From the NCBI RefSeq assembly GCF_003112435.1, contig NZ_BDOQ01000013.1, forward strand, positions 173,416 through 237,415: 64,000 nucleotides of DNA, read 5' to 3'. Source of the DNA: Novimethylophilus kurashikiensis. GTDB lineage: Bacteria; Pseudomonadota; Gammaproteobacteria; Burkholderiales; Methylophilaceae. Each line of letters begins with the position of its first letter. Position 1 is the first letter of the stretch. The notes beneath the pieces are model-generated. The model did not search any database and was not told the DNA's origin. It worked only from the letters and a program-made list of their open reading frames with translations. The position numbers and the translations under genes were made by a program. This document shows, in pieces, positions 57,401 through 64,000 of this stretch.

Positions 57401-58519
57401 CCCTCCAATCCGACCAGCACGCCCAAGCTCAAGGGCGTGAAAGAGGCGTTGGCCGATTTCATCAAGGCACGCACCGGACTCAATATTTCCGCCGCCGATT
57501 GGGATCACGAAAAGATTCCGGATCATCACTTGATGAATTTCCGTGTGGTGGACGACGCCAAGCGCGAACTCGCCATGGGCCGCGACTGGAACGCACTCAA
57601 GAACCAACTGGGGCAGGCTGCGCAGCTCACATTCAGAGATGCTTCGCCCGGCATCGAACGCGAAGGCATCAAGCAGTGGGATTTCGGCGATCTGCCGAAA
57701 AAGCTCGATTTCACACGCGGCGGACAGCGCCTCACAGGCTATCCCGCGTTGGAAGATTGCGAGGAATCGGTGGCGGTTAGGCTGTTCGACGTAGAAAGCG
57801 CGGCGTTGCAAGCGCACCGTGCCGGCGTACGCCGCTTGATGCGCTTCGAACTCAAGGAACAGATGAAGCAGCTTTCCAAAGGGCTGCCCGGTTTCACGCA
57901 ATATGCCTTGCAGTTGCGCAACATCATGAGTCCGGACGATTTGCAGGAAGACATGCTCACCGCGATTGCCGATCGTGCCTTTATCGGCGAGGACGAGCTG
58001 CCGCGAAGCAACCAGGAATTCATGAACCTGAAGCAGCGCGCCAGAACGCGGCTGCCTGCGGTCACTGATGCGGCAACCAGATTAATTCAGGCTATCGCTG
58101 CTGAGTATCAACCGCTCATCGCCAAGCTCAACAGTTTACCCACACCGATGTCTCGCCTTAAACGCGAGGTCGAGGAACAGCTTGGGCGATTACTCTACAA
58201 GCATTTCGTCTCACGCACGCCTTGGGAGCGTCTGCAGCATCTGCCTCGCTATCTCAAGGCCATGCGTTTGCGACTGGAGAAATATCCTTCAGCGCCTGAT
58301 CGTGATGCTCGCCATGCGGAGGCGGTTGCTCAGTTGTGGAACCGCTACGAACAGCGGTTGGAGGCAAATAGAAAAGCCAACAAGGACACGGAAGAACTGC
58401 TGGATTTCCGCTGGCTGATCGAGGAGTTGAGAGTTTCATTGTTCGCCCAGGAACTCAAAACCCCGTTCCCGGTATCGGCAAAACGTCTGGAAAAAGCCTG
58501 GAGTGAATTGAAGGTTTAG
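54461..58519 (+). CDS. hrpA: ATP-dependent RNA helicase HrpA
   Basis: The 1352-residue DEAH helicase has [23 protein letters not shown] (motif I), [42 protein letters not shown] (motif II), [15 protein letters not shown] (motif III) and [21 protein letters not shown] with QRAGRCGR (motif VI), then the HA2/OB region and the HrpA-specific C-terminal half. HrpA rescues stalled or collided ribosomes in E. coli. Convergent with the BTAD regulator, stops seven bases apart. Confidence 0.97.
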   Translation: [1352 protein letters not shown]

Positions 58520-58526
58520 AACAGGA

Positions 58527-59312
58527 TCAGCTCTTCGCCGGCATGATGCCTGAAATGACTTGCTGCATGGCCTTGGAAGGGCCGAGCCCGAGCGATTCGC
58601 TCAACACGTGGCTGAACTTGCGGAACACCATGATGGCTTCGGCGCACAAGCCTTGCTCGATGCGAGCCTTGACCAGCTTAAGGCAGACTTCTTCCGCCAA
58701 CGGGTAGTATTCCAGTGCAGTGCTGTAGAGCAGAATGGCTTCGTCGTATTGCTTCGCGCTCTCCAATGCCGCGCCCAATCCCAGCACCAATCGCAAAAAG
58801 CGCGTCTTGGTCTTTTCCTGAATGATATAGACCCAGGGCGAATCGCTCGAAAGCCATAAACAAGGGCCGCGCACAATACCTAACAGCTTATGGGTATAGT
58901 CGCGCATCTGCTCCTGTGACAAGGCATTCCGTAACTCCTCCTCCACCTCAATAGCCAAACGATCGAAAATCCACAGATCCAGCCAACATATCTTTTCATT
59001 GATACTTAGCAAGCCCGAATTTAAAACCAATGCATCACGGCAACCGAGAATCTTGCGTAAGCGATGCAAGGTACCATCGAACGAATTCTTGGCATGATCG
59101 CCGTCTGAATCGGACCATAGTTTGGAAACGATGAAATCGGTAGAAACGTTATGCCCGCCATAGGCAATAAGAAACTTCAACAGCTCAATTGGTTTGCTAT
59201 AACCGAGCCCCTCCATGTCGAGCTGTTGGCCATCCTGCTCGATGAGAAAAGCTCCGAAAACTTGGATTCTGATACGTTGCGTCGGTTTAAGTTTTCTTAA
59301 CTCGCTAACCAT
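58527..59312 (-). CDS. SARP/BTAD-like transcriptional regulator
   Basis: The 261-residue protein has an N-terminal winged-helix DNA-binding domain (about 14-100, IQVFGAFLIEQDGQQLDMEGLGYSKPIELLKFLIAYGG, then SKLWSDSDGDHAKNSFDGTLHRLRKILG) and a C-terminal bacterial transcriptional activator (TPR-like) domain with YDEAILLYSTALEYYPLAEEVCLKLVKARIEQGLCAEAIMVFRKF. It has no ATPase part, unlike large actinobacterial SARPs. It is divergent from the GlcG/HbpS-like gene, a likely target by context. The gap is AT-rich with several GTTA repeats. Confidence 0.82.
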   Translation of the reverse strand: MVSELRKLKPTQRIRIQVFGAFLIEQDGQQLDMEGLGYSKPIELLKFLIAYGGHNVSTDFIVSKLWSDSDGDHAKNSFDGTLHRLRKILGCRDALVLNSGLLSINEKICWLDLWIFDRLAIEVEEELRNALSQEQMRDYTHKLLGIVRGPCLWLSSDSPWVYIIQEKTKTRFLRLVLGLGAALESAKQYDEAILLYSTALEYYPLAEEVCLKLVKARIEQGLCAEAIMVFRKFSHVLSESLGLGPSKAMQQVISGIMPAKS

Positions 59313-59473
59313 GATTGGGGTTTGTCCCGTTGTTTATTGATTAATGTAAGCGATTTCTTACAGTATAAGTTAGTTTTAATAAGTTAATGTATGTAACCAT
59401 GTTAGTAACACCTGTAAGACTATTCTAAGCTTCTGTTAAGAATAGGTTTAGATTTGGCAAAGTAACGGCCTCC

Positions 59474-59479
59474 TATAAT
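59474..59479 (+). promoter_or_regulatory. -10 element upstream of the GlcG/HbpS-like gene
   Basis: A perfect TATAAT. No good -35 sits 17 bases upstream (GATTTG), which fits a promoter that needs an activator. The start would be about 59486, leaving a leader of about 50 bases with a GTAC-TTCG-GTAC hairpin. Confidence 0.5.
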
Positions 59480-59535
59480 CCCTTCCGTACTTCGGTACTT
59501 TCACCTCGTTAACTTCTTCTGGAAGGGAGATAAGC

Positions 59536-60330
59536 ATGATGAACAAGAAATTAGGATTGGCAGTGGGGACTGCTTTGCTAATGATGGGCGCATCCCAGTT
59601 GGCACAAGCAGCTTGCTCGGATATTCCACGTGATTCTTTGTTGACTGCAATGGGAGCTGCTAAAGCCGCCTCTACCGGTGGTTACGGCTTGGATATGTGG
59701 GCTACTGTCGTTGATGAGACGGGCAAGATTTGCCAAGTAGCTACGACTGGAACACGTGGCACTGCTGCAGGGAATAACGAATGGCTTGGAAGTCGTATTA
59801 TTTCGGCACAAAAGGCTAATACTGCAAATGCTTTCAGTCTCAATGGTTACGCCATTTCAACGGCCAATCTCTATACTCCAGTTCAACCAGGCAATAGCTT
59901 GTACGGTTTGCAGCATAGCAACCCTATTGACGCTTCGCGTGCATATGGTGGTGATCCGACCAATAACGGTACCTGGGCTGATTTCCTCAAGAACAAGCGT
60001 ATTGGCGGTGTGAATGTTTTTGGCGGCGGTCTTGCCCTATATAAGAACGGCGTCAAGGTCGGTGCCGTGGGTGTGTCCGGCGATACTTCTTGCCGTGACC
60101 ATGCATTTGCCTGGGTGATTCGTTCAACATTGGGAATGGAGCCCGCTGGCGTCGGTATTACTACCGCAAACTTGTTGCCGGGTGGTGGCGCGCCTACGAC
60201 ACTCCCCGGTACTGTTGGGGATGAGATGATTTTTGGGACCGGAACCCAAGACAGCGGCTATTGGAGCGCTTGGGCACATCCTGGTTGCCCGAATACCGTG
60301 ACAGGTGTTTGGTCTGTCGCTGCGCCTTAA
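59536..60330 (+). CDS. Secreted GlcG/HbpS-like protein
   Basis: The 264-residue protein has a signal peptide cleaved after about residue 25 (ASQLAQA) and a GlcG/HbpS (DUF336) fold: a helical N-terminus LLTAMGAAKAAS, WATVVDETGKICQVATTG, AKANTANAFSLNG-like segments, and the hallmark GGGLALYKNGVKVGAVGVSGDTSCRDHAFAWVIRS. HbpS-type proteins bind haem or other small ligands; the actual ligand here is unknown. Two Cys pairs may form disulfides. AGGGAGA gives a good ribosome-binding site. It is preceded by AT-rich DNA and followed by a strong terminator, so it is mono-cistronic. Confidence 0.85.
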   Translation: MMNKKLGLAVGTALLMMGASQLAQAACSDIPRDSLLTAMGAAKAASTGGYGLDMWATVVDETGKICQVATTGTRGTAAGNNEWLGSRIISAQKANTANAFSLNGYAISTANLYTPVQPGNSLYGLQHSNPIDASRAYGGDPTNNGTWADFLKNKRIGGVNVFGGGLALYKNGVKVGAVGVSGDTSCRDHAFAWVIRSTLGMEPAGVGITTANLLPGGGAPTTLPGTVGDEMIFGTGTQDSGYWSAWAHPGCPNTVTGVWSVAAP

Positions 60331-60351
60331 TCTAAGTTATTGAGGCATGAG

Positions 60352-60379
60352 GGCAAGCGGTGTTCCGCTTGCCTTTTTT
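60352..60379 (+). terminator. Rho-independent terminator after the GlcG/HbpS-like gene
   Basis: GGCAAGCGG and CCGCTTGCC form a perfect nine-base-pair stem with a TGTT loop, followed by six T. Confidence 0.95.
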
Positions 60380-60414
60380 ATGCGTGTTTTAGCCAGGCAT
60401 GCGAATGCAAGGCC

Positions 60415-61032
60415 TCATGGTTTCATTTGTTCATGGCCTTGCAGTAATTCTTCTCCGGTTTCTTCTTCTGTTGATTCATCGGATGCATTCGATGCATCGC
60501 CAGTTTCTGCGGCTGAATCGTTATTTGCATCGAGTGAGCTTTGCTGCTCATTGGCGGATGGAGTGTCTGATGAATCGGCAGCAGCAATGTATACAAATTT
60601 CCATTCCGCATAGCTTGTTTTCCCGGTCAATAAAGATTCTAAAGGTCCGAATCCGGCTTGTTTAAGCGGGCTTCCTGTGGCGGTACTGTAGATTCCTGCA
60701 ATGCCGCCCTGTTTTGTTTTAATGACTCCCCATTTTGCGGAACCGGTGAGCGGGTCATGCCAGGGTTTACGCAAGTGACGTTTAATGTTGAGATAGCGTG
60801 GGTCACGCAACAAATCGGCAAATGTACGAGGATATTTTTTTATGCCGTTGGGGGCCGCGTGATAATAGCTTGCGATGGCCTCGATATATTGCTGTCCGAC
60901 GAAAAGAAGTTCTGCTTCTTTTTCCCTTTGCCGTTCCACTTGCCATATTGCGGCGGCTCCTGTGAGCGCCAGTCCGATGAGCGTAACCACGAACATCGTG
61001 CCGAAATAAGTGAAGCCTCCATGACGATGCAT
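60415..61032 (-). CDS. Minor pseudopilin-like protein lacking Glu5
   Basis: The 205-residue protein starts with a prepilin-type leader MHRHGG followed by FTYFGTMFVVTLIGLALTGAAAIW. The Gly-Phe cleavage site is present, but position +5 of the mature chain is Gly, not the usual Glu, as in GspK-like initiators and some secretion-system-X proteins. Then REKEAELLFVGQQYIEAIASYYH and a globular part ending in an acidic Ser/Asp/Glu-rich tail. The ATG at 61032 lies one base after the stop of the preceding pseudopilin gene. It belongs to the type II secretion-like cluster. Confidence 0.82.
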   Translation of the reverse strand: MHRHGGFTYFGTMFVVTLIGLALTGAAAIWQVERQREKEAELLFVGQQYIEAIASYYHAAPNGIKKYPRTFADLLRDPRYLNIKRHLRKPWHDPLTGSAKWGVIKTKQGGIAGIYSTATGSPLKQAGFGPLESLLTGKTSYAEWKFVYIAAADSSDTPSANEQQSSLDANNDSAAETGDASNASDESTEEETGEELLQGHEQMKP

Positions 61033-61033
61033 G

Positions 61034-61423
61034 CTACCAACTCTTGAATTCTGTACCATCACTGGCAACACCTTCAGCGCCGCTTGAGATGTCATAGACG
61101 CCAGATTGTGCTTGGTCTGGAGGCTGGGTGATAATCCAAGTTTCGCTGCTGCCTGTAATAGGGTCGATCGGAATCGTTTTCAGGTAACGGCGTTGCACGA
61201 GTTCATCGAGACTCTGAGGATAATGGTTTAAATCGGAATAGAAACGGCCGATGGCTTCACGCGTCACAGCGAGGTCATGTTTCAATGCGGTTTCGCGTGC
61301 ATGCTCCATGCTTTTGAAATAGCGTGGGGCAACCAAGGCCAGTAGTGTACCGATGATAGCCATCACCACGAGCATTTCTATCAGGGTGAATCCCTTTTTA
61401 CAGACTGTATTCATGGCTACCAT
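61034..61423 (-). CDS. GspG-like pseudopilin
   Basis: The 129-residue protein has a prepilin leader ending KKG before FTLIEMLVVMAIIGTLLALVAP, with Glu5 present, and a short GspG-type globular domain with PQSLDELVQRRYLKTIPIDPITG. It should be the major pseudopilin or a core subunit after PilD processing. The start could be the ATG at 61423, overlapping the upstream stop, or the ATG at 61414. Confidence 0.88.
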   Translation of the reverse strand: MVAMNTVCKKGFTLIEMLVVMAIIGTLLALVAPRYFKSMEHARETALKHDLAVTREAIGRFYSDLNHYPQSLDELVQRRYLKTIPIDPITGSSETWIITQPPDQAQSGVYDISSGAEGVASDGTEFKSW

Positions 61424-61911
61424 GTTCGGTAAGGGGTGCCATCGATTGCTGTATCCGGCGAGAGTGAATACACATCGTAAACATCTTTACCTTCCCTCGG
61501 AGTGTCATAATCGCTTTCATAACTTCGTTTACCCCAAGTATCGATGGGAGCCGCACTGGTCTCTGGGTAAAACGGATCACGAGGAAGCCGACGAAGAAAA
61601 AAAATCATTTTTTTCTGTGGGGAAGTCGCATCTTGAACGCCCTCATACAGAGCGCTTAAGCTAGGGGGGTAGCCAGTTTCGTCGGCTTTAATAGCAATTT
61701 TTCCTTCAGAGGCGGCTTTCTTATAGGCATCAATTGCCTCCCTAATAGTGCGCAATGCCTCGTGTAACTGCTGCTCCTTCTGTCGTTTAATCGTGAGTTC
61801 CAATGTCGGAACCGCAAGCGTTGCTAATAGTGCCAGAATCGCGAGCGTGATGAGGGTCTCGATCAGCGTGAAGCCGCGCATGCCAAAAAGTTGACGCTCC
61901 AATTTGCGCAT
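61417..61911 (-). CDS. Pseudopilin (GspG/GspH-like)
   Basis: The 164-residue protein has leader MRKLERQLFGMRG, cleaved before FTLIETLITLAILALLATLAVP (Glu5 present), a helix QKEQQLHEALRTIREAIDAYKKAA, and a globular end with RRLPRDPFYPE. It overlaps the next pseudopilin gene and follows the secretin gene by nine bases, so the cluster is one operon. Confidence 0.86.
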   Translation of the reverse strand: MRKLERQLFGMRGFTLIETLITLAILALLATLAVPTLELTIKRQKEQQLHEALRTIREAIDAYKKAASEGKIAIKADETGYPPSLSALYEGVQDATSPQKKMIFFLRRLPRDPFYPETSAAPIDTWGKRSYESDYDTPREGKDVYDVYSLSPDTAIDGTPYRTW

Positions 61912-61920
61912 TGCAAGTAT

Positions 61921-63771
61921 TTATTCTACGCCTACCGGTTTGCCAAGCGGTTGAGGCCCATCACTACTGGATGAGCCTCCCGCAGGGCTGGTCGAGGGCG
62001 CCGAGTTCGGTGTAGGGGCAGATTGTCCGCCAGCTGGATTAGGCGCAGCTGGAGCTGCTGTAGGTGCGCCAATAAATTGCTGCAATGCGGACATGGGATT
62101 AAAGTTGATCGGAGTCGATCTCACACCGGTTCCACCATAAAACTCGATGTTGCTAGCGTCCGGGCGAAGAATATTCCGCACTACATGCGGTGTTATCAGC
62201 AAAACAACTTCGGTTTTAGCACGGCTGTCACTTTGGTCCGTGAATAATCGACCGAGGAGTGGAATGTTGGCGAGTCCTGGGACTTTATTCGCGCTTTTTC
62301 GATCCTCATCATTGATTAGGCCGGCGAGTATCTGGGTTTCTCCGTCGCCGGTCATCAACACGGTGCTGGTGTTTCTGGTATTCACCGTAGGAAATGTCGA
62401 TCCGGCAGTTTGTGTTGCATTACTGACTTCCAAGTTAACTTTGATGGAAACCTCGTTGTTGAGCATAACGCGAGGCTCAACGTCCAACTTCAAGCCGACA
62501 TCGAGATAATTCGCTGATTTGCTCGCAAAGTTGCTACTGGATGAGATGGTCGTTGTTTCGATGGGAATTTTGTCGCCAATGTGGATTTTTGCTTTTTCCC
62601 GATTCTTGACTCTGATCCTGGGGTTGGCGAGAAGATTGGTATCGCCGTCCTGATGCAAAAGATTAAGCGTAGCAGTGGGTGATACGCTAATGTTTCCCGG
62701 CCCGACATGGGTCAAATCGTGCCATGTTAATCCTGACGACGATGTGGCGGTGGTACCCGTCGATTTTGCAGTGATGGAAAATTGATTGGGGTAAATAATA
62801 CCCAGATCGCTCAAATGGGAACGTTTTACTTCCAGAATCTCAACATCGAGCACAACCTCTGGTTCAGGCAAGTCCTCATTAATAATCAGTCTCTCGACAT
62901 CTTTTAGTTGATCGTAGGTAGCTTTCACCGTCAGCATATTGAGCTTGTCATCAACGATGATGTCTTTGATCGGCATCATTGATTTGATGAGCGCCATCGT
63001 TTGTTTCGGGTCGGCATGGTTGAGGTAGAAACTACGCAGAACCAAGTCGTCATAAACATTTGCCCGATTCATGGGGTAAATCATGATGGAGTTCTCGGTC
63101 AGAATCTTTTTCCCGAGCTGATGCATCATTAGCAGAAAATCAATTACGTCCTCGATGGAAGCATCTTTTACGAAAATCGATGCTTGCAAATCTTGACGAA
63201 TATAGGGGTCAAGGACGAAGTTGATGCCGCTTGTTTTTGAAATGACATCGAAAACATTCTGTAATGACGCGTTACGGAAGTCGAGGGTGACGGTTTTGCT
63301 GCGAGGTGGTTTGAGTTTTTTGGGAGTGATTTGATCTTTGGTGGATTGAGCCTCAATCGCTTGCATAAGTGCGCGAGCTTCAGCCTGCCCCGGATTCTCT
63401 ACTAAGACTGGCCGTAGTTTTAGTTTGGCATTGTCTATACTGCCTTGATCAAATAGTGCCTTGGCTTCGCTGATGAGCGCATGATGTCGGGTGTTCGTTT
63501 CAATCAACTTCAACCCGGCTTGTGCTCGAGGATTGTTGGGCTCTATTACTAAGATAGCTTCATATGATTTTTTTGCGGTGCTGTAATCTCCTGCTTTGAT
63601 GGCCTGATCAGCGTCGCTCATAAGGTTTGTAATGTGATCAAACTTCTCATTGGCCTCTTTGACCTTTTCAGCAGCCTCACTTTTTTTGCTGAACGTTTGA
63701 TCTGTGACACAACCACTCATTAATGCCAATGTCATGCAAGTAACAACAAATTCAGGAACTTTACGAATCAT
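61921..63771 (-). CDS. Secretin lipoprotein of a type II secretion-like system
   Basis: The 616-residue lipoprotein (lipobox ALMSGC, Cys21) has TPR-like repeats at about 45-125 (YSTAKKSYEAILVIEPNNPRAQAGL), a secretin/TonB short N-terminal domain at about 165-215, N1-type domains, and a secretin core (VLDVEILEVKRSHLSDLGI, LLANPRIRVKNREKAKIHIGDKIPIE, VPGLANIPLLGRLF). It ends in a Pro/Ser/Gly-rich tail. TPR plus STN plus secretin in one protein, next to pseudopilins, is the layout annotated as secretion system X or MshL-type in Betaproteobacteria. Its start overlaps the stop of the gene upstream (ATGA). Confidence 0.9.
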   Translation of the reverse strand: MIRKVPEFVVTCMTLALMSGCVTDQTFSKKSEAAEKVKEANEKFDHITNLMSDADQAIKAGDYSTAKKSYEAILVIEPNNPRAQAGLKLIETNTRHHALISEAKALFDQGSIDNAKLKLRPVLVENPGQAEARALMQAIEAQSTKDQITPKKLKPPRSKTVTLDFRNASLQNVFDVISKTSGINFVLDPYIRQDLQASIFVKDASIEDVIDFLLMMHQLGKKILTENSIMIYPMNRANVYDDLVLRSFYLNHADPKQTMALIKSMMPIKDIIVDDKLNMLTVKATYDQLKDVERLIINEDLPEPEVVLDVEILEVKRSHLSDLGIIYPNQFSITAKSTGTTATSSSGLTWHDLTHVGPGNISVSPTATLNLLHQDGDTNLLANPRIRVKNREKAKIHIGDKIPIETTTISSSSNFASKSANYLDVGLKLDVEPRVMLNNEVSIKVNLEVSNATQTAGSTFPTVNTRNTSTVLMTGDGETQILAGLINDEDRKSANKVPGLANIPLLGRLFTDQSDSRAKTEVVLLITPHVVRNILRPDASNIEFYGGTGVRSTPINFNPMSALQQFIGAPTAAPAAPNPAGGQSAPTPNSAPSTSPAGGSSSSDGPQPLGKPVGVE

Positions 63772-64000
63772 TTAGTTGCTCCGATATTCAGCACTTGTTT
63801 TTCCTTCAAGGGCAGGTATGTCAATTCCATCATTGGCGGCTTGATCAATTCCACGCGGTACTGATTGTCCAGGATGTCGCCTACGTGGACCACATAAGGC
63901 TTGTTGTTTCGCGTCAGGAAAATGCTCAGTCCGCTTTCATCTACCATCTTCCCCATGTATATGTATGGCAGGGGCGGGGCTACGGGTTTTGGCGGTTTTT
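63768..64000 (-). CDS. GspC/PilP-like secretion protein, C-terminal part (5' end outside window)
   Basis: The frame stays open to the right edge, reading KPPKPVAPPLPYIYMGKM, then DESGLSIFLTRNNKPYVVHVGDILDNQYRVELIKPP and MMELTYLPLKEKQVLN. This is the beta-rich homology-region type of GspC or PilP after a Pro-rich linker, which typically docks to the secretin. The protein start lies beyond 64000; an internal ATG at 63956 is not the true start. Databases call such genes secretion system X translation initiation factor by a misleading name. Confidence 0.78.
   Translation of the reverse strand, partial: KPPKPVAPPLPYIYMGKMVDESGLSIFLTRNNKPYVVHVGDILDNQYRVELIKPPMMELTYLPLKEKQVLNIGATK

Noticed and set aside
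59340..59470. GTTA-rich repeats as a canonical SARP binding site
   Set aside because: The repeat spacing (about 14 and 18 bases) does not fit the usual 11-base period of SARP heptamer repeats; kept only as a hint.
59480..59527. CCCTTCC/GGAAGGG pairing that would hide the ribosome-binding site of the GlcG/HbpS-like gene
   Set aside because: If the TATAAT at 59474-59479 is used, transcription starts at about 59486, so the first arm would hardly be in the RNA.
1..64000. tRNA, rRNA, CRISPR, insertion sequences or prophage
   Set aside because: I looked for clover-leaf ends, direct-repeat arrays and transposase or integrase motifs and saw none; a tRNAscan and an ISfinder search would settle it.

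Overview
The window is about 64 kb of chromosome with roughly 58-60% GC (estimated by eye). It is densely coding and carries the marker order asd - fimV - (CbiQ/EcfT-like) - truA - trpF - trpB - trpA - accD - folC - dedD/SPOR - cvpA - purF - metZ, then gyrA - serC - pheA. This order is characteristic of Betaproteobacteria. Together with the secretion-system-X-type secretin/pseudopilin cluster at the right edge, it suggests a free-living betaproteobacterium, probably of the Nitrosomonadales type. Genus cannot be read from the sequence. I saw no rRNA, tRNA, CRISPR array, insertion sequence or prophage.

Layout. 1-15.8 kb: housekeeping block (end of asd, two tandem fimV paralogues, tRNA pseudouridine synthase, the tryptophan branch trpFBA, accD, folC, a SPOR division protein, cvpA, purF, metZ), tightly packed with start/stop overlaps. 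16-23.2 kb: gyrA-serC-pheA, then an island holding a c-di-GMP riboswitch and a lone motA, then hisC behind an unusual structured leader. 23.2-29.7 kb: an AcrR/AcrA/AcrB/OprM-type RND efflux locus with a palindrome whose half-sites match the E. coli AcrR operator. 29.8-34.8 kb: an HlyD / RbbA-like double ABC / ABC-2 permease exporter operon. 34.8-39.1 kb: an acyl-CoA ligase and RluF-type rRNA pseudouridine synthase pair, a class II aldolase and a Prx5-type peroxiredoxin. 39.3-47 kb: c-di-GMP signalling, with a PotD-like binding protein plus GGDEF-EAL sensor pair (NspS/MbaA-like layout) and a one-piece SBP-PAS-GGDEF-EAL sensor. 47-54.4 kb: mixed genes, including a DMT exporter, small membrane or secreted proteins, a methyltransferase, an S4 protein, a YlqF-ArsC fusion, a second c-di-GMP riboswitch before a COG2509 FAD dehydrogenase, and a membrane-anchored class III cyclase. 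54.4-58.5 kb: hrpA. 58.5-60.4 kb: a SARP/BTAD-like regulator divergent from a secreted GlcG/HbpS-like protein. 60.4-64 kb: pseudopilins, a secretin and a partial GspC/PilP-like gene of a type II secretion-like system.

The most interesting theme is second-messenger control. The window has two class I c-di-GMP riboswitches (near 20.9 and 51.7 kb), two complete GGDEF-EAL proteins with periplasmic ligand modules, and one class III nucleotide cyclase. The riboswitch targets are unusual: an orphan MotA stator gene with no motB, and an uncharacterised FAD-dependent dehydrogenase. The hisC leader can fold into a three-helix junction that buries its ribosome-binding site and start codon, and it is a candidate undescribed cis-regulatory RNA.
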